The notes: generated from the letters alone by a model not told the origin. Shown: positions 46,273 through 55,621, numbered from the stretch's first letter. The stretch: 64,000 nucleotides of DNA from Polyangiaceae bacterium (GCA_041389725.1 JAWKRG010000003.1:434001-498000), one strand, 5' to 3'. A program made the numbers and translations.

Positions 46273-47106
46273 ATGCAAACGCACGCAGGCTTCGCTTTGG
46301 TACTTGGCTCTTTGCTCGTCGCCGGGAACGCATTCGCGCAAGGTGCGCCCCCGGATGCGCCGCCTCCCGCCGAGGCGCCACCTCCCGCTGCACCTCCGGG
46401 CGCTGTGCCACCTCCTCCGCCTGCGAATCCTCCGCCGGAAGCCGCTCCGCAGCAGCCTCCGCCGGCGAACTATCAGCAGCCCCCGCCAGGCGCGTATCAA
46501 GGTCCGGCCGCGGGCCCCTACGAGCCCCCACCCCCGGCGCCCACCACGGACGACCCGACCGCGCGCTACCACGATGGCTTCTACTTCCGCGGGAGCTTGG
46601 GCGGCGGCGCCCTGAGCGCGACGCTGAAGGCGGACGGCAGCAGCACCGACACCGAGTTCAGCGGAGGTGCCTTCAGTCTGGACCTGATGTTCGGAGGCAC
46701 CCCCACCGGCGGCCTCGTCATCGGTGGCGCGTACTTCTTCAGTCAGGCCCAAAAGCCCAAGGTGAAAACGGGCAGCATCGAGACCGAAAGCAACAACAAC
46801 TTCAATTTCGGCCTCATCGGTCCCTTCGTGGATTGGTTCTTCATCCCCGATGGGGGCTTCCACGCTGGCCTCATCTTCGGTGGTGCCGTGGCCAGCGTGA
46901 CGGACAGTAGTGGCCGTGAGTCGTCCACCGCGACTGGCGCAGGCGGAGGCCTGTTCCTCGGCTACGACTTCTGGATCGCCGATCAGTGGTCCCTCGGAGT
47001 TTTGGCGCGAGGCGTGGGTGGGGCGGTTACCGACGACAGCGTCGATCCCAAGCGAGAGTTCACCGTCGGTAACTTCGCCCTGATGTTCAGCGCGCTCTAT
47101 CACTGA
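46273..47106 (+). CDS. Outer-membrane-like protein with Pro-rich N-terminus
   Basis: 277 aa from the ATG at 46273. Signal peptide (ALVLGSLLVAGNAFAQ), about 80 residues of Pro/Ala/Gln low complexity, then alternating beta-strand sequence with glycine turns ending in a barrel-like terminal strand (FALMFSALYH). Probably an eight-stranded barrel or outer-membrane surface protein. No specific family recognised. Confidence 0.8.
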   Translation: MQTHAGFALVLGSLLVAGNAFAQGAPPDAPPPAEAPPPAAPPGAVPPPPPANPPPEAAPQQPPPANYQQPPPGAYQGPAAGPYEPPPPAPTTDDPTARYHDGFYFRGSLGGGALSATLKADGSSTDTEFSGGAFSLDLMFGGTPTGGLVIGGAYFFSQAQKPKVKTGSIETESNNNFNFGLIGPFVDWFFIPDGGFHAGLIFGGAVASVTDSSGRESSTATGAGGGLFLGYDFWIADQWSLGVLARGVGGAVTDDSVDPKREFTVGNFALMFSALYH

Positions 47107-47128
47107 GGCGACGAGCGCCACTAGACGC

Positions 47129-47551
47129 TCAACTTTCGTCGTCAGGCATCGCCACCAACAGACACGGTTGGCTCTTCGGGTTCGCAACCCGCAAACACAC
47201 CGTCGGCTTGGGTGGAGGCGGCGGTGGGGGCGGCGGCAGCCCACTGGGTCCAGCACTCGCGGTGTCCGGCGGCGCTGGAACGGTCGTGACTAGCGGCTCA
47301 TCCGAGCCAGCGCTCGCATCGTCGGCCGCGGCACCCTCGCCGTCCTCTGGCAGCGACGGTACGGGTTCGGCAGTTGGAGGCACTGCTGCCGGCTCGCCCG
47401 TGCCCGGTGCGGCCTTGGCGTCTGGCTTGGCGCAGCTCACCGCCGCAATGCCAGCCAGCGCCGACGCAACGAAGAAGCGCCGACGTGCCAGGACGCGCTC
47501 ACGGTCGCTGAGCTCGCTCGCTTCGGGAGCATCGGGTCGCTTGGAGGACAT
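47129..47551 (-). CDS. Small exported lipoprotein, unknown
   Basis: 140 aa from the ATG at 47551. A charged N-tail, then ARRRFFVASALAGIAAVSC, which gives both a twin-arginine-like stretch and a lipobox. The mature part is Pro/Ala-rich with a polyproline tract, ending in two cysteines (TVCLRV, QPCLLV). A similar N-terminal layout occurs at 53440. Convergent with the outer-membrane gene. Function unknown. Confidence 0.65.
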   Translation of the reverse strand: MSSKRPDAPEASELSDRERVLARRRFFVASALAGIAAVSCAKPDAKAAPGTGEPAAVPPTAEPVPSLPEDGEGAAADDASAGSDEPLVTTVPAPPDTASAGPSGLPPPPPPPPPKPTVCLRVANPKSQPCLLVAMPDDES

Positions 47552-47666
47552 CGCACCGAGGTTCTCACAAAAGCTGGGTCTCGTCGCGCGCCATCGCGGC
47601 TCGGCTACTCCCGCGCTGCAGACCAATCCCGCCAGCAGCGGCAGTTCAGGAGTAGATTCGGGCGTC

Positions 47667-48620
47667 GTGCTCGGCTTCATCCTCGCGTCGGTTTCCCTCG
47701 CTGCGTTCTGGTTCGTGTCCAGCGCCTCGCCGTGGCCCCTACGACTCGGCGTGGTCTTCATGGCCGCGGCGCTCTCGCCCGCCGCCTACTTTGGCGCGCA
47801 GCTGGTGGCCGGCGCGCGCGGCGGGGACTTCGCGCGCCGTCAAATGCTGTCTTGGTCGGCGCTGTACACGGCGCTGATGCTGATGATGACGACGCTGCTC
47901 TTGATGTTCGGACTGACCGAGCCCATGGCGCTCGCGCCAGGCGTCGCGCTGCTGGTGGTGTTCGGCGTGTTTGCTGCGAGTGCGCGGCTGTGGCTCACGC
48001 CTCTTCGTCCAATCTATGCACTCCGGCAGGCATTGGATCAGGGAGGAAACCGTGAAGCCCTGAGCGCCGTCGTGGATGACATCGTGAGGGGAGCACCGAG
48101 CAGTTCGGGGCTGGCACAACGGCGCCATGCGCAACGCGTCTTGGCCGCAACCACGGTACTCGCCGAAGCGCGTGCTTTCGAGGAGGCGGCTCGGGTTCTC
48201 GACAGCGTGGAGGTCCGAAGACTGCGCGGTCAACGGCGAGCGTTGTTGTCGGGCTCGCGCGCGAGCGTCTACCTCTACGTCGACCGTCGCAACGACGCCT
48301 GGGCGTCACTCAAGGACGCAATGACCCACGCGCAGAGCCCGATCCTCGTCACCGCGCTTCGACTCACCGACGCGCTACTCTCGGCGCTCGACGACCGTGC
48401 GGAGCAAGCGCTGAAGATCTTGGACGAGGTCGGGCGCCCCACCGAGCCACGCTTGCTCCGGGCGTATCTGCTCGCGAGCGGATTCGCCCACGCGCGTCGC
48501 ACCCCCGCCCGAGCGCGGGAGAGCTTCGAACAGCTCGATGTTCCCGGACTGAAGCGGGCATGCACCCTGGAAGGTGCGGGGGCGGCACTGGCAGCTGAGG
48601 TGCTCGCGACCCGAGAATAG
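47667..48620 (+). CDS. Membrane protein with helical repeat domain
   Basis: 317 aa from the GTG at 47667; the frame is open further upstream but that part is antisense to another gene. About four hydrophobic segments (residues 1-110), then an all-helical, Ala/Arg/Leu-rich region resembling TPR repeats to the end. AGGAG lies 14 nt before the chosen start, which is distant, so the start is uncertain. No known family. Confidence 0.65.
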   Translation: MLGFILASVSLAAFWFVSSASPWPLRLGVVFMAAALSPAAYFGAQLVAGARGGDFARRQMLSWSALYTALMLMMTTLLLMFGLTEPMALAPGVALLVVFGVFAASARLWLTPLRPIYALRQALDQGGNREALSAVVDDIVRGAPSSSGLAQRRHAQRVLAATTVLAEARAFEEAARVLDSVEVRRLRGQRRALLSGSRASVYLYVDRRNDAWASLKDAMTHAQSPILVTALRLTDALLSALDDRAEQALKILDEVGRPTEPRLLRAYLLASGFAHARRTPARARESFEQLDVPGLKRACTLEGAGAALAAEVLATRE

Positions 48621-48723
48621 TCGTTCAACACCCTGAAATGATTGGAATTTGTCATTCTGCACTTCCAGTGTTGCTGGAACATGTACTCCGATGTAGGCTT
48701 TGGACGTACACGTGAGGTGAGCC

Positions 48724-50325
48724 ATGAACCGACTGTCCCCCGCCGTTCTGATCCCCGCATTGATCCTGGCCTGCTCCAGCGAGAGCGCAGGCCCCGGCAC
48801 TTCGGGTGGTGAAGACAACCCGTTCTTGCAGGACCAAAGCAACGCCGGCAAGGCGGACACCGCGTACCTGAATCCAGACGGCATCGAGGTAGAGGTCGAT
48901 CTCGAAGGTGACGTCGAGGCACCCGCGTACCGCTTGCTGGAGGCACCGACCTTCTTGGGTCAGTTCGCAACGACCTACTTGCGCAAGCGCGGCGAGTTCT
49001 ACCTCGAATCCCTGGCCGAAGATTCGACGAGCAAGAACCGCGTCGAGTGGCTAGTGGACGGAAGCTGGATCACCGCGGCTGACGCCGCCAGCGTGGACAA
49101 AGCCAAGCTCACTCATTTCCGCATCCGCGGCGTCAACGCCGTGCTGCTGCATGATGCTCGTGACGGAGTGCAAGAGGGCAAGGTCTTTCAAGCGGAGATC
49201 CCAGTCAACCCCTTCAACGTCATGACCGAGGCTGGCGACACCTGCGCCGACCACGACGGACACATCAGCCTGAGTCAGAGTGTGTACTGGTACATGTGGA
49301 ACCCCGACCACAGCGGTTGCCAACTGCCCACGCAAAACATGACGCTGACCGTGAGCAAAATGTTCGCCGAGTCCCAGCAGACCTACCCGGAGTTCGACCA
49401 ACTCACGGCGGACGGCAAGCTGACCGCAGTCGTGCTTTTCGGCCAGATCGGCGACGGCCCCATCGACGACTCCGAGACCGGTGTGCGCAACATGAAGCGC
49501 ATGAGCACATGGCTGACCGACGCCGGATTCAGCGAAATCACGCCGGCGCCCGTGGGCCGCCGCTTCAGCAAGCATTTGGGCGACGTCGACTTCGAGATCG
49601 ACCTCTACGCCCCGACGGATTTCTCCGGCTTGAGCGACTACGCGCACTTCCCCAACTTCCAGAAGGCAATCAGCGAGCACGAGATCGTCGTATACGACGG
49701 ACACAGCATGCTCGGCGCGAGCGACTTCTGGTCCAAGCCGAGCTACCCGGACTTCTATCAAATCTTCATTTACGGGGGCTGCCTCGGCTACGAGTACTAC
49801 GTCAAGCCAGTGCTCGACGGGAAGAAGGGCTGGGACAAGCTGGACCTGGTGTCGAGCGTGGTGGAGGTCAGCGCGCCCGCCAACGAGATCGCCGGCCCGG
49901 TGTTCGCCAAGATCGCCTGGGCGCTCGAGCACAACAACGATGCCTCGTGGCGCGAGCTGCTGCTCGCGATTCGCAATCGCGTCGGTGACTCGACCTTTGG
50001 CGCCAGTGGCGTTCGTGACAATTGCTTCTCCCCCAGTGGATCCCTTTGCACGGGCGCGGGCGGCAGCGGCGGCGCGGGCGGTTCCGGCGGAGCAAGCGGC
50101 GGTGCAGCGGGCGGCGGCAACGCCTCCGGCGCGGGTGGCAGCGGCACCGGCGGCGCAGCTGGTGCGAGTGGCGCTGCAGGCGCGGGTGGCAGCTCGGCTG
50201 GTTCCTGCGCCGGGATCTGCGGCAGCGGCAATCCAGCGCCGAACAGCGATCCGGCGTGCTACTGCGACGCCAGCTGCGAGAGCTACGGCGACTGCTGCGC
50301 GGACTACCAGTCTACGTGCAACTGA
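48724..50325 (+). CDS. Lipoprotein with candidate caspase-like core and somatomedin-B-like C-terminus
   Basis: 533 aa. Lipobox LACS near residue 17. A beta-rich N-terminal region to about 190 precedes a globular part where IVVYDGHSMLG (His 327) and, 26 residues later, IFIYGGCLGYEYY (Cys 353) each follow a hydrophobic strand. That order recalls the His/Cys dyad of caspase-fold peptidases (clostripain, gingipain, legumain). A Gly/Ala/Ser linker leads to the last 38 residues, which match a somatomedin-B-like domain: eight cysteines including CYCDASC and GDCCADY. The fold and activity are inferences, and the dyad spacing is short. Confidence 0.75.
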   Translation: MNRLSPAVLIPALILACSSESAGPGTSGGEDNPFLQDQSNAGKADTAYLNPDGIEVEVDLEGDVEAPAYRLLEAPTFLGQFATTYLRKRGEFYLESLAEDSTSKNRVEWLVDGSWITAADAASVDKAKLTHFRIRGVNAVLLHDARDGVQEGKVFQAEIPVNPFNVMTEAGDTCADHDGHISLSQSVYWYMWNPDHSGCQLPTQNMTLTVSKMFAESQQTYPEFDQLTADGKLTAVVLFGQIGDGPIDDSETGVRNMKRMSTWLTDAGFSEITPAPVGRRFSKHLGDVDFEIDLYAPTDFSGLSDYAHFPNFQKAISEHEIVVYDGHSMLGASDFWSKPSYPDFYQIFIYGGCLGYEYYVKPVLDGKKGWDKLDLVSSVVEVSAPANEIAGPVFAKIAWALEHNNDASWRELLLAIRNRVGDSTFGASGVRDNCFSPSGSLCTGAGGSGGAGGSGGASGGAAGGGNASGAGGSGTGGAAGASGAAGAGGSSAGSCAGICGSGNPAPNSDPACYCDASCESYGDCCADYQSTCN

Positions 50326-50337
50326 CGGCGGTCACGC

Positions 50338-50361
50338 GGGTGGTCCCTCATGGGACCACCC
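50338..50361 (+). terminator. Perfect 10-bp hairpin after the somatomedin-B gene
   Basis: GGGTGGTCCC (50338-50347) pairs perfectly with 50352-50361 around a TCAT loop, 12 nt after the stop. No T tract follows, so a terminator role is likely but not certain. Confidence 0.6.
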
Positions 50362-50409
50362 CTGGCTGCCAGCTGCCGGCGGAACGGCGGATATGTTACG
50401 CGTAGCAGG

Positions 50410-51717
50410 ATGCTCGTCGCGCCGCTCGATCCTCTGTGCTTCGATGCCACACTGCTGCCGAAGGTGGTTGCGCCACCTTACGACGTGATCGACGCCGGGC
50501 TGCGTGCACGCCTCGCAGCGCGTGACCCACACAACATCGTGCATCTGGACTTGCCCGAGGGCGACGGGGACGCTCGCTATGCCCACGCGCGCGAGCTATT
50601 CCAGGCGTGGCAGGCCGACGGCGTCCTCCGTCGGCTCGGTGAGCCAGCCTTTTGGCGCTACGCCCAGACCTTCGATCCACCCGGCGGGGGAGCGCGCTGC
50701 AGTCGCCGCGGCTTCTTCGGCTTGGTGCGTGCAGTTCCGTTCTCGACGGGTACGGTGCTTCCCCACGAGCGGACCTTGAGCGGGCCGAAAGCAGACCGCA
50801 TCAAGCTGTCGCGGGCGACGCGAGCGACGCTCTCGCCGCAGTTCATGCTGTACTCGGATCCAAGCCATTCCCTGGATCCGGTGCTGGACACCGCGCGACC
50901 CTTCGCCCAGTTCACCACCGATGACGGCGTGGAACACGAGCTTTCGCGCGTCACCGACTCGGCCGCTATCGCGACCATCAGCCGCGGACTCGAAAGCTCC
51001 AGGTTGCTGATTGCGGACGGGCATCATCGCTACGAGACCGCGGTCACCCTCGCAGACGAGATCGACGCCGAGGCGCGCGCGCGAGGCCCTGTGTCGGAGC
51101 TGGGTGAACACCGCTACACGCCGGTCTTCCTGACCAACGGCGATGACCCGGCCCTGATGGTATTCCCGACGCATCGCTTGATTCATTCCTTGCCTCGCTT
51201 CGACTTCGACACCTTGTGCCAGGGAGCACGTGCGATCTTCGAGGTGAAACCCCTCGAGGGCGCAGTTCGTGAGTGGACGGCAGCCCTCGCGCGCGCAGGC
51301 ACCAGCAGCGTCTGCGCCGTGGCGCCAGACGGCCGCGCAGCGCTCCTCTGCCTGCGGCCCGATGCAGACCTGGGCAAACACCCCGTGCTCTCCCGCCGAC
51401 CCGACGTGCTGCGCTCGACGGCGGTGGCGCTGCTTCATGACGGCATCCTCGAGCACCTCTTGGGGATCACTCCTGAGGCCCAAGCCGCCAAGACGAACAT
51501 CCGCTACCTGCAGGACGCGTCGACGGGCGTCGACATGCTGCGCGCGGGCAAAGGACAAGGGTTGTTCATGCTCAATGCCACGCCCATCCGCACCATTCGC
51601 GAAGTCGCCGAGTCCGGCGAGGTCATGCCGCAGAAGTCGACCTTCTTCTACCCCAAGGTCCCAACCGGGTTGCTGATTCACACGCTGAGGCCCGACGTGG
51701 CCGTTCGTGCCGGCTGA
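50410..51717 (+). CDS. DUF1015 family protein
   Basis: 435 aa from the ATG at 50410, with AGCAGG next to it. Begins with PLDPLCFDATLLPKVVAPPY and contains the conserved LIADGHHRYETAV segment, both signatures of DUF1015, a cytosolic family of unknown function seen across bacteria and often linked to phosphoserine-pathway or D-amino-acid genes. Length fits the family. Convergent with the lipoprotein gene that follows, with 7 nt between the stops. Confidence 0.88.
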   Translation: MLVAPLDPLCFDATLLPKVVAPPYDVIDAGLRARLAARDPHNIVHLDLPEGDGDARYAHARELFQAWQADGVLRRLGEPAFWRYAQTFDPPGGGARCSRRGFFGLVRAVPFSTGTVLPHERTLSGPKADRIKLSRATRATLSPQFMLYSDPSHSLDPVLDTARPFAQFTTDDGVEHELSRVTDSAAIATISRGLESSRLLIADGHHRYETAVTLADEIDAEARARGPVSELGEHRYTPVFLTNGDDPALMVFPTHRLIHSLPRFDFDTLCQGARAIFEVKPLEGAVREWTAALARAGTSSVCAVAPDGRAALLCLRPDADLGKHPVLSRRPDVLRSTAVALLHDGILEHLLGITPEAQAAKTNIRYLQDASTGVDMLRAGKGQGLFMLNATPIRTIREVAESGEVMPQKSTFFYPKVPTGLLIHTLRPDVAVRAG

Positions 51718-51724
51718 AGGTCGC

Positions 51725-53392
51725 TCACGGGGCGCAGCAGCGGAAGCCGATCTCCGCGTTGCGCTGGCTGCGATTGGCCGCCTGGTTGCTCGTGCACTTG
51801 GGTCGCCCCATAGTGAAGCAGTTGTCGCTCCCACCGGACGTTCCCGTGCAGGAGTCCACCCACTCGCGCATGAACCCGATCATGTCGTAGAGGTCCGAGT
51901 ACGGCCCCTGACAGCAGGGTGACGCCTTCACGTTCACCACCGTCGTCGCACAGATCCCGTTGACTACCTGATCGCCATAGGCGTACTCGAGGCTGCCGCC
52001 CGCGCTACACGCGCCGTACCATTGCCCAGCGGAGGTTGCGACGGCTGACGTGGGAACGGGACCGCCTCCCACGGCACCGCAAAGGCGCTTGCCCGCCCAG
52101 GCGCAGTAGGCGTAGGCATCGCACCAGTCGACGAAGTTCACCGGTTCGTTGAGATCGGGATCCGGCCACGTCGACCCCGGAGTCAGGTTGGACTTGAACG
52201 CGCACTCCGGCAACGTCGGCGGCGCGGGGCTCGTCGCCAGGAAGTCCGCGTACTGTACGTTGGTCACTTCCGTGGAATCGACGCAGTAGCTTCCTCCGCC
52301 GGCAACGGGGACTCGCACCATGTCCGGACCCTTGCCACTGGGGCACGTGTCAGCGCCCGCGACGCAGCACATGGTCGTGGGAGTCGCGGGCAGCACGCAG
52401 CCATTGGGCGTGCTGGCGCCTGCGACGCACGAGCCGTCGAGGCTCGACGTAGTCATGCTGAGGGTCTGCGCGTTGGGCGTTGCGGAACAGCCCGCGGACA
52501 CGGAAAATACCTGGGAACCGCAGGCGGCGTCGGAGTATCCACGCACGGTTCCCGAACAGCCGCCCGAGAAACTACAGGAGCAAGCGGAACATCCCCGCGA
52601 GTCGTCCTGAGACGCGTACACGAGTCGTCGGTCCGGAAACGCTGCGGGGCACGCGGTGTCTCCCGCGGAGATCACACAGGCCTCCGCCCCTGCAGCGCTG
52701 GGTGCGCACACTTCGCCAGAAGCGCAACCGGCAGGGGCCGCGGGAGCCTTGCTCTTGCAGATGCGATACCCGCTCGCCCAGCTCGGCGTGTCCTTGCCGG
52801 GAGTCGGTTGTGTGCCAGGCCCACAGGAGCCGTTCGCATCGAAGGACACCTGCACCGCCGCCAGGGTGGCGCCCAGTCCGTGGGTCGTGCAGCTTCCCGT
52901 CAACGACTCGGTCGTTGTCAGCGACGCGCAGTCCGTCGCGGAAAGGGCGGCGGTCGCCACGCACGACAGGCCCGTCGGATTGCCGCAGCTGCAAGCGGAG
53001 CAGGTGCTCGGTGAATAGCGCAGGTCACGGTATTGATCCGAGACCAGCTCGAGTCCGTCGGGACAATCCGGAAGGGTGTCGGGAGAGGCAGCGAACACGG
53101 CGTAGGGCCCGGACCAGCCAGCGGGGGCCGTTGGCACGCAGGCAAACTCGTTGCAGACGGGATCTTCACAGTCCGTCTTGCCGTTGTTGTCGTCGTCGAC
53201 ACCATTGCCGCAGATCTCCGGCCAGGCGGTCGCGTCCGAGGTAGCGGCGTCCCCGCCACTGCCGCCACCGCCCGCGCTGGCGTCCCCAGTCTGCGTCGGA
53301 CCGTAGGCAAGCTCTTCAGGCGCACAGTTCCACAAGAACCCACACCCCATCCCCACTGCCAAGAGGGCGACCGCGACGCGCGCCGAATACAC
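51725..53392 (-). CDS. Lipoprotein with MopE-like motif and sulfatase-modifying-factor-like domain
   Basis: 555 aa from the GTG at 53392, with GGAAA upstream; the frame is open to 53575. Lipobox LWNC. After a Gly-rich linker, ICGNGVDDDNNGKTDCEDPV is the Cys/Asp motif of MopE-like surface proteins. Several Cys-rich segments follow. The last 200 residues resemble the formylglycine-generating-enzyme/sulfatase-modifying fold (MVRVPVAGG, CVDSTEVTNVQYADFL, GKRLC, GFRCC). The C-terminal catalytic Cys pair of true FGE is not obvious, so it is probably a non-catalytic or altered member. Divergent from the small exported protein at 53440. Confidence 0.82.
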   Translation of the reverse strand: MYSARVAVALLAVGMGCGFLWNCAPEELAYGPTQTGDASAGGGGSGGDAATSDATAWPEICGNGVDDDNNGKTDCEDPVCNEFACVPTAPAGWSGPYAVFAASPDTLPDCPDGLELVSDQYRDLRYSPSTCSACSCGNPTGLSCVATAALSATDCASLTTTESLTGSCTTHGLGATLAAVQVSFDANGSCGPGTQPTPGKDTPSWASGYRICKSKAPAAPAGCASGEVCAPSAAGAEACVISAGDTACPAAFPDRRLVYASQDDSRGCSACSCSFSGGCSGTVRGYSDAACGSQVFSVSAGCSATPNAQTLSMTTSSLDGSCVAGASTPNGCVLPATPTTMCCVAGADTCPSGKGPDMVRVPVAGGGSYCVDSTEVTNVQYADFLATSPAPPTLPECAFKSNLTPGSTWPDPDLNEPVNFVDWCDAYAYCAWAGKRLCGAVGGGPVPTSAVATSAGQWYGACSAGGSLEYAYGDQVVNGICATTVVNVKASPCCQGPYSDLYDMIGFMREWVDSCTGTSGGSDNCFTMGRPKCTSNQAANRSQRNAEIGFRCCAP

Positions 53393-53439
53393 TGTTTCCA
53401 GTATACGCCACGCCGAGGCTCGGCCAAGATCCCTTCGAC

Positions 53440-54111
53440 ATGGGCGACGAACAGCGCGGAAAGCTCGCGGTCCGCCAAGGGCGGGAAGCCGACTTGGATC
53501 GGCGGAAGCTACTCGAACGCCGCGCGCTCTTTCTGAGCGCTGCGATGGCAGCGGCCTGCGGGGCAGCGCAACCACAGCCCAAGGAGTCCAACGAGCCGGT
53601 CACGGTGGAAAGCCCTGCCGTGACGTCCACCTCGATCCAGGTCGAGCCAGCGCCGACAGCACGCGCGCAGCGCGGCGAGGATGCTCCTCCCGACGTAGTG
53701 ATTCCCGACGACGCCAGCGAACGACTACGAAACATGTACGTGGCGCTGCAGCGCAAGGTGGCGGAAATCCAAGCCGACGTCGGCACCCTGGCCGACCAAA
53801 TCGACGGCTGCGCCGCAACCGACTGCGTGTCGGATTCGGCCGTCGAAGGCTGGGGGCTCTCGTTCTCGACGCTCACATCGCGGGTAGTTCACCTGGAGCC
53901 GCTCTGCCCTGGCTCGTCGGAAGCTGCTCGAGCCTACTCCCAGGCGGTCAAGAAGCAGCAAGCATTCCTCAACGCGCGACTAGCCCACTATCGTTCTGAA
54001 TTGGTCAAAGGCGCGGGCACGGGCAGCGACTTCGCGGAGCGCTTCGAGCGCGCCGTGGCGAGATCCAATGCGGGACGACCGCAGCCATGCTTGGACTGCG
54101 GCGACTGGTAG
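53440..54111 (+). CDS. Small exported protein, unknown
   Basis: 223 aa. A charged N-tail then RRALFLSAAMAAACG, which looks like a lipobox or signal with Arg-rich lead, similar in layout to the protein at 47129-47551. The mature part is a Pro/Thr-rich linker, then a helical region (about 90-200) with an internal Cys pair, ending in CLDCGDW. No known domain. Convergent with the repeat lipoprotein, 19 nt apart. Confidence 0.7.
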   Translation: MGDEQRGKLAVRQGREADLDRRKLLERRALFLSAAMAAACGAAQPQPKESNEPVTVESPAVTSTSIQVEPAPTARAQRGEDAPPDVVIPDDASERLRNMYVALQRKVAEIQADVGTLADQIDGCAATDCVSDSAVEGWGLSFSTLTSRVVHLEPLCPGSSEAARAYSQAVKKQQAFLNARLAHYRSELVKGAGTGSDFAERFERAVARSNAGRPQPCLDCGDW

Positions 54112-54130
54112 TCACCGCCAAGCGTCTGTA

Positions 54131-55621
54131 CTACTGCGCGACGTAGTAGTCCCAGTGCGACGCGCCGATCTGCGTGTCGCAGTCGTCGCGCGTCACTAGC
54201 AGGGACACGTGGTCCGTGGGGTTCCAGGCCATCGTGTTGAAGTACACGGAGCCGCTCGCCTTGGCTGGCGCGTCGAAGGCTGTCGCACAGCGTGCCGCAG
54301 GCAGCGTCAGCGGAGACGGCGTGCCGCCGATCCCCGTCGCCGAGCCGGCGTATACGTCCCAACGGCTCTGGCCAACACTCGCGTCACAGTCGTCGCGCGT
54401 CACGATCAAATCCAGGAATCCGTCACAGCTGGCATCCAGCAGCGAGTAGCGCACGGCTCCCGACAATTTCGCCGGATCATCCCAGTTCACCGCGCAGCGC
54501 GGGGCCGGCAGCGAGAACGCGCTCGGCGCTACGGAAAACCCCGTTGGCGACCCGGCGTAAGCGTCCCAGTGGGTCTGGCCCACACTGGCGTCACAGTCGT
54601 CCTGCACCACGACCAGATCGCTGAGACCGTCGCCGCTCACGTCCATGAGGGTGTACTCCAATGCGCCACTGCTGCGCGTGGGTTCTTCCCAACTCACGCC
54701 GCAGCGCGCTGCCGGCAGGCCAAAGCTCGCAGGCGCTGCTGCGAAGCCGGACGCACTGCCCGCATACACGTCCCAATGGGATTGCCCGACCGTGAGATCG
54801 CAGTCGTCTTGGTGCACGACCAGGTCGACCGTCCCGTCTCCGCTCAGGTCCATCACCAAGTACTCCAACGCGCCACTTGCCTTGGTCAGGTCGTCCCAAG
54901 CCACACCGCAACGCGCAGCAGGAAGTGCAAACGAACTCGGCGCGGCAGCAAACCCGGATGCACTGCCTGGATACACGTCCCAATGGGTGGCGCCGATCGT
55001 CGTGTCACAATCGTCCTGCACCACGACCAGATCCACGAGGTGATCGCCCGTCAAGTCCAGCAAGCCGTACTCGAGCGCGCCAGAACTGCGCGCGGGTTTG
55101 TCGAAGCTGACGCCGCAGCGAGCAGCAGGCAGCCCAAAGCTCGTCGGGGTTTGCGCGAGTCCGGCCGCGGAGCCCGAATACAGATCCCAGTGCGTGCTGC
55201 CCACGGCGGCGTCGCAGTCGTCTTGGTGCACGAACAGATCCACGAACCCGTCGCCGTTCAGATCTGCCAAGTTGTACTCCAGAGCGCCGCTGGCCTTTCC
55301 CAAAGCATCGAAGCTCACTCCGCAGCGCGGCGCCGGGAGCATCAGTTGCGTCGGGCTCGCCGAAAACCCGCTCGGCATGCCGGGAGCACAGCTGGGCCCA
55401 GTACCGCCCTCAGCGCCACTGCCGCTGCCGCCTCCCTGGGCGCCCGTGGCACCGCTCCCTCCGCTTCCAGTCGTGGCGCCCTGAGCGCCAGTCCCCCCGG
55501 TGTTGCCGAAATTGCCGAAGCCGCCTCCACCGCCGGTACCGGGCCCGCCATTCCCCGCCCCAGAGCTACAGGCGACGGCCGCGATGGCCAGGACGAACGA
55601 GTACTTCTTCAGTGTGTTCAC
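54131..55621 (-). CDS. Lipoprotein made of six 69-residue repeats (VCBS/FG-GAP-like)
   Basis: 496 aa from the GTG at 55621. Lipobox VACS, Gly-rich linker, then six tandem repeats. Each repeat has RCxV, SGALEY, a DLxGDGxxDL calcium-binding-type loop (as in VCBS/FG-GAP repeats), QDDCD and HWDVYxGSA. Two cysteines per repeat (RC and DDC) are positioned to form a disulfide. Later repeats lose the DxDG loop. The design suggests a six-bladed propeller on the cell surface, probably for binding. No enzymatic motif. Confidence 0.85.
   Translation of the reverse strand: MNTLKKYSFVLAIAAVACSSGAGNGGPGTGGGGGFGNFGNTGGTGAQGATTGSGGSGATGAQGGGSGSGAEGGTGPSCAPGMPSGFSASPTQLMLPAPRCGVSFDALGKASGALEYNLADLNGDGFVDLFVHQDDCDAAVGSTHWDLYSGSAAGLAQTPTSFGLPAARCGVSFDKPARSSGALEYGLLDLTGDHLVDLVVVQDDCDTTIGATHWDVYPGSASGFAAAPSSFALPAARCGVAWDDLTKASGALEYLVMDLSGDGTVDLVVHQDDCDLTVGQSHWDVYAGSASGFAAAPASFGLPAARCGVSWEEPTRSSGALEYTLMDVSGDGLSDLVVVQDDCDASVGQTHWDAYAGSPTGFSVAPSAFSLPAPRCAVNWDDPAKLSGAVRYSLLDASCDGFLDLIVTRDDCDASVGQSRWDVYAGSATGIGGTPSPLTLPAARCATAFDAPAKASGSVYFNTMAWNPTDHVSLLVTRDDCDTQIGASHWDYYVAQ
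54134..55375 (-). repeat. Six tandem coding repeats of about 207 bp
   Basis: The six 69-codon units of the lipoprotein above. Conserved amino-acid motifs recur at a constant distance (LPAxRC, SGALEY, QDDCD, GxxHWD). The last unit is more divergent. Confidence 0.85.

Noticed and set aside
48621..48723. Possible sigma-54 promoter before the somatomedin-B gene
   Set aside because: TTGG and a later GC occur, but the distance between the GG and GC does not fit the -24/-12 spacing.
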